From Betaproteobacteria bacterium (GTDB lineage Bacteria; Pseudomonadota; Gammaproteobacteria; Burkholderiales; SG8-39), in assembly GCA_005884335.1 (NCBI GenBank), contig VBCJ01000313.1, positions 1-11,447 on the forward strand: a stretch of DNA of 11,447 nt, in the 5' to 3' direction. Under the pieces are notes generated by a model. It made no database searches. It had not been told where the DNA came from and was given only the letters and a program-made list of their open reading frames with translations. Shown one piece after another: positions 1 to 7,446 of the stretch. The position numbers were made by a program, and so were the translations under genes. Each line of letters begins with the position of its first letter. Position 1 is the stretch's first letter.

Positions 1-620
1 TCCGCCACCGGTACCACGCGGTGCACGAGACCCATCGCTTTCGCCTCTCCGGCGCTGAAATGGCGTCCGGTGATGAGCACTTCGCGCGCGTATGCCGGGC
101 CTATGATATCGATGAGGTTCTTCAGCGAGGCGGCGCGATAGCCCAGGCCGAGCTTCGCCGCCGGAATGCCGAGCTTCGCGTCCTCCGCGGCGATCCGCAG
201 GTCGCAGCAGAGCGCGATGTTGACCCCCGCGCCGAGGCAATAGCCGCGGATCATGGCGATGATCACCTTGTCGCAGCTCTGCAGGCGCTCGGCAACCCGT
301 CCTGCGATCTCCTCGTAGTACTGGATGCCCTCGGCGCTCGAGCGCTGTTTCTCGTATTGGGAGACGTCCGCGCCCGAGACGAAGGCCTTGTCGCCCTCGC
401 CCTTCAGCACGATCACGCGTACCTCGGAATCCCGCTCGAAGCGGTCGAGCACCTTCGGGATCGCCTCCCACATGTCGATGGAGATGGCGTTCCTCCGGGC
501 GGGATTGTTGAAGGTGAGCCAGCCGATCGGCCCCTGTTTTTCGGCGACGATGCGCTCGCCGAGCGCGCTTGTCGCGAGGGCCGGTTGCTTCCGGAGGACA
601 AGGAGTTCTTCCTGGGTCAT
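1..620 (-). CDS. Enoyl-CoA hydratase/isomerase family (crotonase) protein, C-terminus cut by window edge
   Basis: ATG at 620-618 opens a frame with no stop to the left edge; 206 residues are visible of a family usually 255-290 long. Crotonase hallmarks in order: GPIGWLTFNNPARRNAI (res 30-46), the first oxyanion-hole segment SGADV (82-86), the second in GYCLGAGVN (126-134), then LITGRHFSAGEAKAMGLVH (182-200). The fold binds CoA thioesters in fatty-acid, branched-chain or aromatic acid breakdown. Aligned by eye to mammalian short-chain enoyl-CoA hydratase, the two catalytic glutamates (Glu144 in GGCEL, Glu164 in QPEI) fall on Asn134 and Ala154, so classical hydratase chemistry is doubtful; an isomerase, lyase or other CoA reaction is possible. 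An AAGG lies 3 nt before the ATG. It follows the NnrU-like gene on the same strand after 75 nt. Family assignment is firm, substrate unknown. Confidence 0.9.
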   Translation of the reverse strand, partial: MTQEELLVLRKQPALATSALGERIVAEKQGPIGWLTFNNPARRNAISIDMWEAIPKVLDRFERDSEVRVIVLKGEGDKAFVSGADVSQYEKQRSSAEGIQYYEEIAGRVAERLQSCDKVIIAMIRGYCLGAGVNIALCCDLRIAAEDAKLGIPAAKLGLGYRAASLKNLIDIIGPAYAREVLITGRHFSAGEAKAMGLVHRVVPVA

Positions 621-667
621 AAGCCTTGTTCTTTCGACGAAACCGCAATTGTAAGCCGCAGACCGCG

Positions 668-691
668 GGCGGTGCTCATGCGATTACCGCC
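668..691 (-). other. GC-rich hairpin between NnrU-like and crotonase genes
   Basis: GGCGGT (668-673) and ACCGCC (686-691) form a 6-bp stem with a 12-nt loop, 4 nt after the NnrU-like stop codon. No U-run follows, so it is not a standard intrinsic terminator. It could stabilise the upstream mRNA end or weakly attenuate transcription into the crotonase gene. Chance occurrence in GC-rich DNA is possible. Confidence 0.3.
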
Positions 692-695
692 ACCC

Positions 696-1376
696 TCAAT
701 AAGGTCTCGCGCCGAACAGATAGGGATGCAGGAATGCGAGCACGAAGTACAGCGCGAGCCCGGCGAGCACTTTCCCCCACCCGATTTCGTCGAACCTGAA
801 GTGGTTGCGCCCCTGCATGATCGCTGCGAACGGAAAGTTGGAAGTGGTCATGGTGAAGCGCTTCCAGTCCACGCCGATCGTTCTGTCCTTGCGACTGTCC
901 TGGAGCACGGTGCCCGATACCGCGAGCAGCAGAAATCCGCCGAAGAAAATCAGCGACGCGGTGTCCCCGCGGGAGATCAGATGCACCGCCGCCCAGAGCG
1001 CGATCCCCCACAGGATGGGATGGCGCGTGACGCGCAGGATGCCGCGCGGCTCGTCCATGTACCGGACCGCGCGTTCCTGGCGCACTGCGCTCGGGTTTCG
1101 GATCAGCGCGCCGCAGGCGATGAGCACCAGCGACACGGGCATCAGCACCACCGCCCACACCTTGAATTCGTCCCCGACCCACAGCCGCTCGTACGGCGCC
1201 TCGACATAAGCCCAGATCATCCATCCGAGCGTCAGCAGGGAGACGAGCGTGTAGAGACCGAGATAGGCGTTTTCGCCGAGCAGTGCGACCAGCCCCGACC
1301 GCAGCGGCGTGCTCGAGACGTAGTGCGTGACGAGAAAGACGATGGTGGCGAGCGCGAGCATTTCCATCGGATCCAT
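696..1376 (-). CDS. NnrU-family integral membrane protein
   Basis: 226 residues from the ATG at 1376-1374, chosen because GGGGAGG sits 5 nt upstream; the open frame extends 21 codons further without a better site. About six hydrophobic spans are visible (roughly res 8-26, 37-57, 73-92, 121-135, 140-158, 199-219), placing it in the inner membrane. His18 in the first span (FLVTHYVSS), the RHPILWG segment with His119, and His132 match the NnrU pattern. NnrU was named for nitrite/NO reductase expression in denitrifiers, and the family is related to the plant haem-containing 15-cis-zeta-carotene isomerase Z-ISO. In that relative paired histidines bind haem, so His18/119/132 are candidate haem ligands here (inference). 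No denitrification gene is nearby, so a general redox or isomerase role is as likely. It is upstream of the crotonase gene on the same strand. Confidence 0.85.
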   Translation of the reverse strand: MDPMEMLALATIVFLVTHYVSSTPLRSGLVALLGENAYLGLYTLVSLLTLGWMIWAYVEAPYERLWVGDEFKVWAVVLMPVSLVLIACGALIRNPSAVRQERAVRYMDEPRGILRVTRHPILWGIALWAAVHLISRGDTASLIFFGGFLLLAVSGTVLQDSRKDRTIGVDWKRFTMTTSNFPFAAIMQGRNHFRFDEIGWGKVLAGLALYFVLAFLHPYLFGARPY

Positions 1377-1461
1377 GCCAACCTCCCCGAGTTGGATTCG
1401 ATTCGAAGCTATGCTGCCATGAAGAGTGGAGACGGTCAAAGTTCGGAGGGGCCCCGCTGTA

Positions 1462-1486
1462 CGAACTGTTACACTTTTTTCCCGTT
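1462..1486 (+). promoter_or_regulatory. Candidate ECF-sigma-type promoter for repeat protein
   Basis: CGAAC (1462-1466), 16 nt, then CGTT (1483-1486) matches the common extracytoplasmic-function sigma pattern GGAAC-N16/17-CGTT at 8 of 9 positions, on the strand and about 75 nt ahead of the exported repeat protein. Envelope-stress control would fit an exported product. One near-match in a region this size can arise by chance, and no sigma-70 promoter is clearer. Confidence 0.3.
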
Positions 1487-1561
1487 CTCAGGGTAGACCG
1501 ATGGCCGAGAGCGGCGTTAACTGCTCGGGAGACGTCTCATGAAGACCTTCAAGGAGGCAAC

Positions 1562-2152
1562 ATGAAAACAGCAGCCACGGTCATCGCAGTCGCAGTCGCC
1601 GGTCTGTTTCCGGTCGCAGCTTCGGCCCAAACAGTCGGCTCGGAGGTGCAGCGCGACGTGAACCAGCAGCAGCGCATCGAGCAGGGGCTGAAGAGCGGAT
1701 CGCTCAACACCCGCGAGGCGTCGCAGCTCGAAAGGGGCGAAGCGCGCATCGAACGAATGGAATCGAACGCCGCGAAAGACGGCAAGCTCAGCCCGGCCGA
1801 AAAAGCGCGCATCCAGCGCGCGCAAAACCAGGAAAGCCGCCAGATCAACCGGCTTGAAAACAACGCCGCAAGAGGCAATCCCAACTCGGCCTCGTCGCAG
1901 CGCATGCAGGCCGACGTGCAGCGCGACGTGAACCAGCAGCAGCGCATCGAGCAGGGCATCCAGTCGGGGCAGCTCACCAACCGCGAGGCCGCCAAGCTCG
2001 AGCGCGGCCAGGCGCGGGTTAACCGGGCCGAAGCGCGCGCCGGCGCCGACGGAAAGGTCGGGCCGAACGAGCAGCGCCGCATCCAGAAAGCCGAGAACCG
2101 GCAGAGCAAGCGCATCTACCGCGAGAAACACGATGCGCAGACCCGGCACTGA
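1562..2152 (+). CDS. Exported two-repeat helical protein of unknown function
   Basis: 196 residues; AAGGAGG at 1551-1557 lies 4 nt before the ATG. Residues 1-23 form a clean Sec signal peptide ending ASA, with cleavage likely before Gln23, so the product is periplasmic or secreted. The mature part is two copies of a 90-residue unit (from Val29 and Val119), each starting VQRDVNQQQRIEQG and rich in Gln, Arg, Glu and Ala with helix-like spacing. Each unit holds a DGK(L/V)xPxE stretch (NAAKDGKLSPAE at 69-80; GADGKVGPNE at 161-170) resembling a degenerate EF-hand loop, with Asp, Gly and Glu at loop positions 5, 6 and 12 but position 1 or 3 acids missing. Calcium binding is therefore uncertain. Similar short Gln/Arg-rich exported proteins are common in Betaproteobacteria without assigned function. 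It converges with hyuB on a shared terminator. Confidence 0.9.
   Translation: MKTAATVIAVAVAGLFPVAASAQTVGSEVQRDVNQQQRIEQGLKSGSLNTREASQLERGEARIERMESNAAKDGKLSPAEKARIQRAQNQESRQINRLENNAARGNPNSASSQRMQADVQRDVNQQQRIEQGIQSGQLTNREAAKLERGQARVNRAEARAGADGKVGPNEQRRIQKAENRQSKRIYREKHDAQTRH
1646..1686 (+). repeat. 41-bp direct repeat, copy 1 (intragenic)
   Basis: A 41-bp stretch starting GTGCAGCGCGACGTGAACC is identical to 1916-1956, exactly 270 bp (90 codons) downstream. It encodes the opening of each protein unit. Identity at the DNA level, while the rest of the units has diverged, suggests a recent duplication or gene conversion confined to this block. Confidence 0.95.
1916..1956 (+). repeat. 41-bp direct repeat, copy 2 (intragenic)
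   Basis: Second copy of the 41-bp block at 1646-1686, in the same reading frame, beginning the second 90-residue unit at Val119. The base after the block differs (G in copy 1, C in copy 2). Confidence 0.95.
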
Positions 2153-2166
2153 GTTGCGGCTTTCCG

Positions 2167-2195
2167 AAAAAGCCCGCTTCGCGCGGGCTTTTTTT
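2167..2195. terminator. Bidirectional intrinsic terminator
   Basis: AGCCCGC (2171-2177) pairs with GCGGGCT (2183-2189) around TTCGC, flanked by A's on the left (2167-2171) and a T-run on the right (2189-2195). It serves the plus-strand repeat protein and, read from the other strand, the HyuB-like gene, whose TAA stop (2196-2194) lies at the edge of the same A/T tract. Confidence 0.93.
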
Positions 2196-3939
2196 ATTGG
2201 CGCCTGAGGAGCTCGGTCCCTTTTCGGTCCACGTTCCCTGCGGCGTCCAATGCGACACGATAGATTTCCGCGGCGATGTCGCGGCTGACGTAGCCCTGGC
2301 GCACGTCGTGCGCGACCTTCTCCGGATCGCGCTCTTCGGGAGGGCCGAATCCGCCGCCACCGCCGGCGCGAAGGGTGATCGCGTCGCCGGGGTTGAGCCG
2401 TTTCATCAAGACCTTGGCGTTGGGAAGGTCGGTGATTTCCATGCCGCCCGAGCGCAGGCAGACCTGATTGCCCGCGCCGGAGTGGCCGCCGGCCAGTCCC
2501 CAGGGGGCGCAGTGCACGCGATCGACCTGCACGTTGATGTTGATGGCGCTGAGCGCCTGCACCACCTGCTCGGTCCCCAGGCCCCCCCGGTAGCGTCCCG
2601 CGCCACCCGAATCCTCGCGCAGCGCGTGCCGCTCGAAAAGCATCGGGTACTTCGCTTCCATCTGCTCCACCGGATGGTTGTGCGTGTCGCCGTCGTTCAG
2701 GCACACCGTCGCGCTCATTCCGTCCTCGTTCATCTTGGCGCCGAAACCGCCCCCCGAAGGGCCGATTCCGGCGAGGAACAGCCTGCCGTCCTTGGGCGAG
2801 ATGCCGTTGATGAGACAGACGAGCAGGTCGGCATGGTGCGCGGCGATGGTGCGGTCCGGGATCGCCTTTTCCAGCGCCCGGAACACCGTGTCGACGACGG
2901 TCATGGGGAAAGTCATCCACCAGCGCATCGCCGCCGGTTTGACCGCGCTCACCACGGTGCCGGGCGCGAGGATCACCTTGAGGGGCCGGAAGCTCCCTTC
3001 GTTGATCGGGTAGTCGGTCGGCGAGGTCAGGCATTTGTAGGCGACCTGCGCGCAGGAGTAACCGGTAGTCGCGCCGGAGTTGTAGAAACCGCGCACCTGC
3101 GGGCTCATCTGCGAGAGGTCGATTGTCATCTCCCCGCCCTTTTTCACCACGCGCACCTTGATCGGCACGGGCTTGCCGATCTCCACGCCGTCGTCGTCCA
3201 TGAACGACTCGGCCTCATACGTCCCATCGGGAATGGTGCGCGTGCGTGCACGCGCCGCGGCCTCCGACTGGTCCATGATGTTCGCGATTGCGGCGAGGAC
3301 GTTCTCTCTTCCGTAGCGCTCGAGCAGCTCGAGAAAGCGGCGTTCGCCCGTCTTAACCGCGGTGATCTGGGCGCGCAGATCGCCCATGGCGCGCTCGGGG
3401 ATGCGCACGTTCATCCGGATGATGTCGACGAGGTCCTGGTTCACCACGCCCGCCTTTGCGTACTTCACGATCGGGATCTGAAGACCTTCCGAGTAGATGT
3501 CGGTGGTCACGCCGCCGAGCACGCCGCCGACGTCGGTCCAGTGCGCCATGCAGCAGGCGAATCCCGAGAGCTTCGCCTCGTGGAAGATCGGCAGGCTGAA
3601 GGTGAAGTGGTAGAGGTGGCTGCCCGTGGTGTAGGCGTCGTTCGTGACCAGGATATCGCCCGGCTCGAGTCCGTCCTTCCCGAAATGGGCGAGCTTCGCC
3701 TTGATGGTTTCCGACATGCCGCGGATGAAGCTCGGCAACCCGAGCCCGATCGACACGGTCTCGCCCTCCGCCGTATAGAGGCCCACGGTGAAATCGAGCG
3801 CCTCGTAGACGATCATGTTGTAGGCGGTGCGCATGAGGTTGGTCTTCATCTCCTCGGTCACCGCGATGACGCCGTTGCGGACGATCTCCGTCAGGACCGC
3901 GTCTGCCTGGACGCGCTGTTTCGCTCTCGCACGCTTCAT
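2194..3939 (-). CDS. hyuB: HyuB-like hydantoinase B/oxoprolinase/carboxylase subunit
   Basis: 581 residues, the usual size for N-methylhydantoinase B. Family signatures in order: GDILVTNDAYTTGSHL (res 94-109; most relatives have NDPYxGGTHL), HWTDVGG (133-139), EGLQIPIVKY (151-160), NVRIPERAMGDLRAQ (177-191), a GPSGGGFGAKMNEDG segment, RGGLGTEQ, and a C-terminal GGGGGFGPPEERDPEKVAHD. With the HyuA-like partner it should form an ATP-dependent cytoplasmic enzyme that opens cyclic amides (hydantoins, 5-oxoproline, lactams, oxindoles) or, in the acetone/acetophenone carboxylase branch, carboxylates ketones. Its ATG overlaps the HyuA stop by 4 nt, with AAGGAG 6 nt upstream, so translation is coupled. 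The altered NDAYTTGSH loop may mark a distinct substrate class. Family certain, substrate not readable. Confidence 0.93.
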   Translation of the reverse strand: MKRARAKQRVQADAVLTEIVRNGVIAVTEEMKTNLMRTAYNMIVYEALDFTVGLYTAEGETVSIGLGLPSFIRGMSETIKAKLAHFGKDGLEPGDILVTNDAYTTGSHLYHFTFSLPIFHEAKLSGFACCMAHWTDVGGVLGGVTTDIYSEGLQIPIVKYAKAGVVNQDLVDIIRMNVRIPERAMGDLRAQITAVKTGERRFLELLERYGRENVLAAIANIMDQSEAAARARTRTIPDGTYEAESFMDDDGVEIGKPVPIKVRVVKKGGEMTIDLSQMSPQVRGFYNSGATTGYSCAQVAYKCLTSPTDYPINEGSFRPLKVILAPGTVVSAVKPAAMRWWMTFPMTVVDTVFRALEKAIPDRTIAAHHADLLVCLINGISPKDGRLFLAGIGPSGGGFGAKMNEDGMSATVCLNDGDTHNHPVEQMEAKYPMLFERHALREDSGGAGRYRGGLGTEQVVQALSAININVQVDRVHCAPWGLAGGHSGAGNQVCLRSGGMEITDLPNAKVLMKRLNPGDAITLRAGGGGGFGPPEERDPEKVAHDVRQGYVSRDIAAEIYRVALDAAGNVDRKGTELLRRQ

Positions 3940-6053
3940 TTCGTTCTCCTTCCGACTTCGATGACGAGATTTCCAAACGCGTCCACCTCGAGGCGGTCGC
4001 CCGGCAGCACAACCGTGGTCGAGGCATGCTCTTCCACCAGCGCCGGACCTTCGATGCGGTTCCCCGCTCTCAGGCTCTCTCTCGCGTAGCTCTGCGTCGC
4101 GAGCGACCTCCCGGGCTCGGCAAAGTAGACCTTGCGTTTGCCGCGGTGCGCGGAGGAAAGCGGAGCGCGTCCGCCGCGCGCGATGCGTTCGAGCGACGGC
4201 TTTTTCATCGCGCCCGTCACGCTCGCGCGCAAACTCACGATCTCGGCGTTTTCCTCGGGTGCGCAGGTGCCGTAGCGGCGCAGGTGCTCCTCGTCGAAGC
4301 GGCGCTTCAATGCATCGCGGTTGCGGCGGCGGAAAACCACGTCGGGCAAATCCACGCTGACGGGGTGCTCCTGCCCGATGTAGCGCATGTCGGCGGAGCG
4401 CGCGGCGACAACGCCCTCGGCGCGTACGCCGCTCTCGGCGAGTGCCTTCCTTCCCTCCGCGATCAGCGGTTCGTAGACTTTTTCGATCGCGTCGAACGAT
4501 GCGTCCACGAGCCGCGTGAACCAGGTGCGCACGAAGTCATAACGCAGATCCGAGAACAGCATGCCGAAAGCGCAGAAATGCCCTGGAGCGCGCGGCACGA
4601 TGACCCGCTTCATGCCGATCTCCCGGGCGATGGCCGAGGCGTGCAGAGGGCCCGCGCCTCCGTAGGCGATGAGGGTGAAAGCGGCGGCGTCGAGGCCGCG
4701 TTCGGTCGATACCGCCTTCACCGCGTAGGACATGGCCGTGGCCGCGATGCGCAGGATGCCGTCCGAGGCGTGGATGATGTCCAGGCCCAGCGGCCCGGCG
4801 ATGTGCTCGCGGATGGCGCGCTCCGCGGCACGCGCATCCAGCTTCATCTCGCCGCTCAAGAAACGCTCGGCGGCGAGCCTTCCGAGCACGAGATTGGCGT
4901 CGGTCACCGTGGCCTCTCTGCCGCCCAGCGCGTAGCAGGCCGGACCGGGGTTCGCGCCCGCGCTTTTGGGGCCGACCTTGAGTGCGCCGCTCGAGTCCAC
5001 GGCGGCGATGCTGCCGCCGCCCGTACCGACCTCGAAGATGTCCATCATCGGGATCTGCACCGGAAGCGCCTGCGCGTAGCCGCCGATGAGCGCGGCCCCG
5101 GTCGTAAGCGCTTCGCCCCGGTAGATGACCCCCGCCTTGGCCGTGGTGCCTCCCATGTCGAAGGCGACGGCGTCGGCGAGATCCAGCTCGCGGCACAGCG
5201 CCTGAGCGCCGATCACGCCCGCGGCCGGGCCCGATTCCAGCATGCGGACGCACTGGGTTCTCGCCTGGTGCGATTCGTAGAGTCCGCCGGTCGATTGCAC
5301 CAGCAGGAACGATCCTTCGAATCCGGACTGCTTCAGGCGCTCGTCGATCCCGCGCACATATCGGCTGACGACCGGTCCGATGTACGCATTCGCGACCACG
5401 GTCGAGCAGCGCTCGAACTCGCGGTATTCCCGGGAAAGCTCGTGCGAGGCGGTGACGAAAGCGCGGGGCAGGCGCTCGTGCACGATCTCCCTTGTGCGCG
5501 TTTCGTGCGCGGGGTTGACGTAGGAGTGAAGGAACATGATCGCGACCGCCTCGACGCCCTCCGCTTCGAGCCGGTCGCAGGCCGCGTGCACGCTCGCCTC
5601 ATCGAGCGCGACGTGGATCTCGCCTTCGGCGGTGATGCGCTCGCGCACCTCGAACCTGAGCGCACGCTCGATGAGCGGCACGTGTTTCCTGAAGTAGAGG
5701 TTGTACGCGTCGGGCCGGTTGATGCGCCCGATCTCGTAGACGTCGCGGAAGCCCTCGGTGGTGAGGAGGGCGGTTCTGGCCCCGGTGCGCTCGAGCATGG
5801 TGTTGATCGCTATCGTCGAGCCGTGCAGGAAGGCCTCGGCGTCCGCGAAGCGGGCGCCGGCTTTTTCCATGCCGTTGGAGATGCCGTCGACCAGCCGCGC
5901 GGGCGTCGACAGCGCCTTGCCCAGAAGCAGCCGCCCCGTTTTTTCGTCGAAGGCCACGATGTCGGTAAACGTTCCGCCGATGTCGGCGGCGAGGCGCGTG
6001 CGCGGGGAAGACTCCTGCGAGGATCTGCGGCCGGCCGGCCGGAGCTTCTTCAT
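3936..6053 (-). CDS. hyuA: HyuA-like hydantoinase A/oxoprolinase ATPase subunit
   Basis: 705 residues from the ATG at 6053-6051. An upstream ATG at 6119 would overlap the divergent dioxygenase gene and is disfavoured. ASKHA-type ATP-binding segments are intact: DIGGTFTDIV (res 24-33), HGSTIAINTMLER (77-89), TALLTTEGFRDV (94-105), SGPAAGV (274-280), FDMGGTTAKAGV (298-309), EVGTGGGSIA (341-350), GPKSAGANPGPACY (361-374), YGGAGPLH (464-471) and GHFCAFGML (491-499). In this family the subunit binds and hydrolyses ATP to activate the substrate carbonyl for attack in complex with HyuB. It is the first gene of the hyuAB operon. No Shine-Dalgarno sequence is visible before the ATG, and no alternative start codon exists between it and the DIGG motif, so initiation may be leaderless or weak. 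Homologues include N-methylhydantoinase, 5-oxoprolinase, caprolactamase and acetophenone carboxylase subunits. Confidence 0.93.
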   Translation of the reverse strand: MKKLRPAGRRSSQESSPRTRLAADIGGTFTDIVAFDEKTGRLLLGKALSTPARLVDGISNGMEKAGARFADAEAFLHGSTIAINTMLERTGARTALLTTEGFRDVYEIGRINRPDAYNLYFRKHVPLIERALRFEVRERITAEGEIHVALDEASVHAACDRLEAEGVEAVAIMFLHSYVNPAHETRTREIVHERLPRAFVTASHELSREYREFERCSTVVANAYIGPVVSRYVRGIDERLKQSGFEGSFLLVQSTGGLYESHQARTQCVRMLESGPAAGVIGAQALCRELDLADAVAFDMGGTTAKAGVIYRGEALTTGAALIGGYAQALPVQIPMMDIFEVGTGGGSIAAVDSSGALKVGPKSAGANPGPACYALGGREATVTDANLVLGRLAAERFLSGEMKLDARAAERAIREHIAGPLGLDIIHASDGILRIAATAMSYAVKAVSTERGLDAAAFTLIAYGGAGPLHASAIAREIGMKRVIVPRAPGHFCAFGMLFSDLRYDFVRTWFTRLVDASFDAIEKVYEPLIAEGRKALAESGVRAEGVVAARSADMRYIGQEHPVSVDLPDVVFRRRNRDALKRRFDEEHLRRYGTCAPEENAEIVSLRASVTGAMKKPSLERIARGGRAPLSSAHRGKRKVYFAEPGRSLATQSYARESLRAGNRIEGPALVEEHASTTVVLPGDRLEVDAFGNLVIEVGRRTK

Positions 6054-6102
6054 CGTGCGCGGATGATACCGATATCTGCGACAATTAACCGCCGGAGCAA
6101 CT
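6054..6102. promoter_or_regulatory. 49-nt divergent promoter region with candidate operator
   Basis: This 49-nt gap separates the divergent hyuA and dioxygenase alpha starts and must contain both promoters, or at least their downstream halves. GATACCGATATC (6065-6076) is an imperfect palindrome (10 of 12 positions symmetric), a plausible operator for one regulator acting on both arms. An AT-rich ACAATTAA follows at 6081-6088. GGAG (6094-6097) is the alpha-subunit ribosome site, 5 nt before its ATG. No clear -35/-10 pair could be assigned. No regulator gene lies in the window. Confidence 0.45.
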
Positions 6103-7446
6103 ATGGACCTGAAGGACATCCGTCTCTACGTGGACGACCGTCCCGCGGAAGGCGTGTTCCGCGTGCATCGCGACGTGTACTCGGACCCGGAGCTCCATGA
6201 GCTCGAGCACAAGTTCATCTTCGAGCGCACCTGGAATTTCCTCGCGCTCGAATCGCAGATCAGGAAGTCAAACGACTTCGTTACGGGCCATATCGGGCGG
6301 ACGCCGGTGCTCGCGACGCGCGACGCGAAAGGGCGCCTCTGCGCATTCGTCAACGTATGCCGCCACAAGGGCGCGATGCTGTGCGCCGCCGAGGAGGGCA
6401 ACGCCAAATACCACGTCTGTCCGTATCACGGCTGGGCGTACGACGCATCGGGGAAGAACGTCGACATCAAGGACCGCAAGACCGGCAGCTATCCACCTTC
6501 GTTCGAGGCCGAGGACCACAACCTCGTGCCCCTCGCGCGGGTGGCGAGCTACAAGGGGTTCATCTTCGGGAGCCTCTCCGACGAGGTTCCGCCGCTCGAG
6601 GATTTCCTCGGCGACATGCGTTTCTTCATCGACATCGTCGCCGATCAGGGGCCAAGGGGCCTGGAGTTCATCCCCGGGCGCTCGGTGTACACCTATCGCG
6701 GAAACTGGAAGTTGCAGCTCGACAATGGTCTCGATCCCTATCACTTGACGACGACGCACCTTTCCTACATGGATCTGCAGGCGCGCCGCCGCGGAGGCGA
6801 GGGCCACCTGGAGGCGCGCCAGTACGATTGGGCGAAGCGCAACTCGGCCGACGGCGGGACCTTTGCGCTCGCCCACGGGCACGCCGCGACCTGGCTCGAG
6901 CAGCCCGAGCCCGAAAAGCGCCCGATTTATCCCGCGCTAGCCGAGATCCGCGCGCGCGTGGGCGCGCAACGTGCCGAATGGATGCTGAAGGCGCGCAACG
7001 TGCACGTCTTTCCCAATATGCAGATCGCGGACGCGATCACGCTGATGCTGCGCACCTTCAGGCCGCTCGCGGCCGACCGCACCGAGATGAAGAGCTGGTG
7101 CCTCGCCCCGGTCGGCGAAGCGCCCGAGCTGCGCGCCTGGCGGCTGCGCCAGTTCGAGGATTTCTTCAACCCCGGAGGCTTGGCGACGCCGGACGACACG
7201 GTGCCCTACGAGGGCTGCCACAGCGGCTTCGGCGCGCAGCCGATTTCATTCCTGCAGGGCTACACGCGCGGCATGGCGGCGATGAAAGCCGGCGCGGACG
7301 AGGCTGCGGCGTCGATCGGCATCCGGCCCGAGGCGAGCGTGCGAGGCCGGTTCGAGATGTTCAGCGAAGTCGGCTTCCACGCGCCCTACCGCGAGTGGGC
7401 GCGCCTGATCCAGGCGGGCGTGGCGGGTCGGAAGGCTTATCCGTGA
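6103..7446 (+). CDS. Rieske ring-hydroxylating dioxygenase, alpha subunit
   Basis: 447 residues, the size of benzoate/anthranilate-type alpha subunits. The Rieske [2Fe-2S] ligands are present as C86-R-H88 and C106-P-Y-H109 (CRHKG ... CPYHGW, 17 residues between). The mononuclear iron site is N208-G-L-D211-P-Y-H214-LTTT-H219, with the third ligand likely D364 or D365 in TPDDTVPYE. The position before N208, commonly Glu (LENG), is Asp here. The enzyme would insert both atoms of O2 into an aromatic ring in the cytoplasm, using electrons from a reductase or ferredoxin not encoded in this window. The gene overlaps the beta gene by 4 nt (GTGA) and is divergent from hyuA across 49 nt, suggesting co-regulation with the HyuAB enzyme. 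Substrate class (benzoate, anthranilate, salicylate or similar) cannot be fixed from motifs alone. Confidence 0.95.
   Translation: MDLKDIRLYVDDRPAEGVFRVHRDVYSDPELHELEHKFIFERTWNFLALESQIRKSNDFVTGHIGRTPVLATRDAKGRLCAFVNVCRHKGAMLCAAEEGNAKYHVCPYHGWAYDASGKNVDIKDRKTGSYPPSFEAEDHNLVPLARVASYKGFIFGSLSDEVPPLEDFLGDMRFFIDIVADQGPRGLEFIPGRSVYTYRGNWKLQLDNGLDPYHLTTTHLSYMDLQARRRGGEGHLEARQYDWAKRNSADGGTFALAHGHAATWLEQPEPEKRPIYPALAEIRARVGAQRAEWMLKARNVHVFPNMQIADAITLMLRTFRPLAADRTEMKSWCLAPVGEAPELRAWRLRQFEDFFNPGGLATPDDTVPYEGCHSGFGAQPISFLQGYTRGMAAMKAGADEAAASIGIRPEASVRGRFEMFSEVGFHAPYREWARLIQAGVAGRKAYP

Noticed and set aside
21..1496. 491-codon plus-strand open frame
   Set aside because: Antisense to the crotonase and NnrU-like genes; its translation is low-complexity Arg/His/Asp-rich with no recognisable domain, as expected from high-GC mirror frames.
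1539..1565. 8-codon leader reading frame overlapping the repeat-protein ATG
   Set aside because: It contains the ribosome site of the main gene itself and has no site of its own; it is too short to separate from chance.
1646..1956. CRISPR-like direct repeats
   Set aside because: Only two copies, in frame inside a gene encoding a repeated protein, with no spacer pattern.
2197..4089. 630-codon plus-strand open frame
   Set aside because: Lies opposite the HyuB-like gene, whose motifs are intact; the antisense translation is His/Arg/Asp/Val-biased and matches nothing.
4026..6200. 724-codon plus-strand open frame
   Set aside because: Mirror of the HyuA-like gene and overlaps the start of the dioxygenase gene; composition is typical of antisense in GC-rich DNA.
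6357..7442. Upstream extension of the beta-subunit frame
   Set aside because: This stretch lies out of frame inside the alpha gene, and beta has a well-placed GTG with a ribosome site at 7443.
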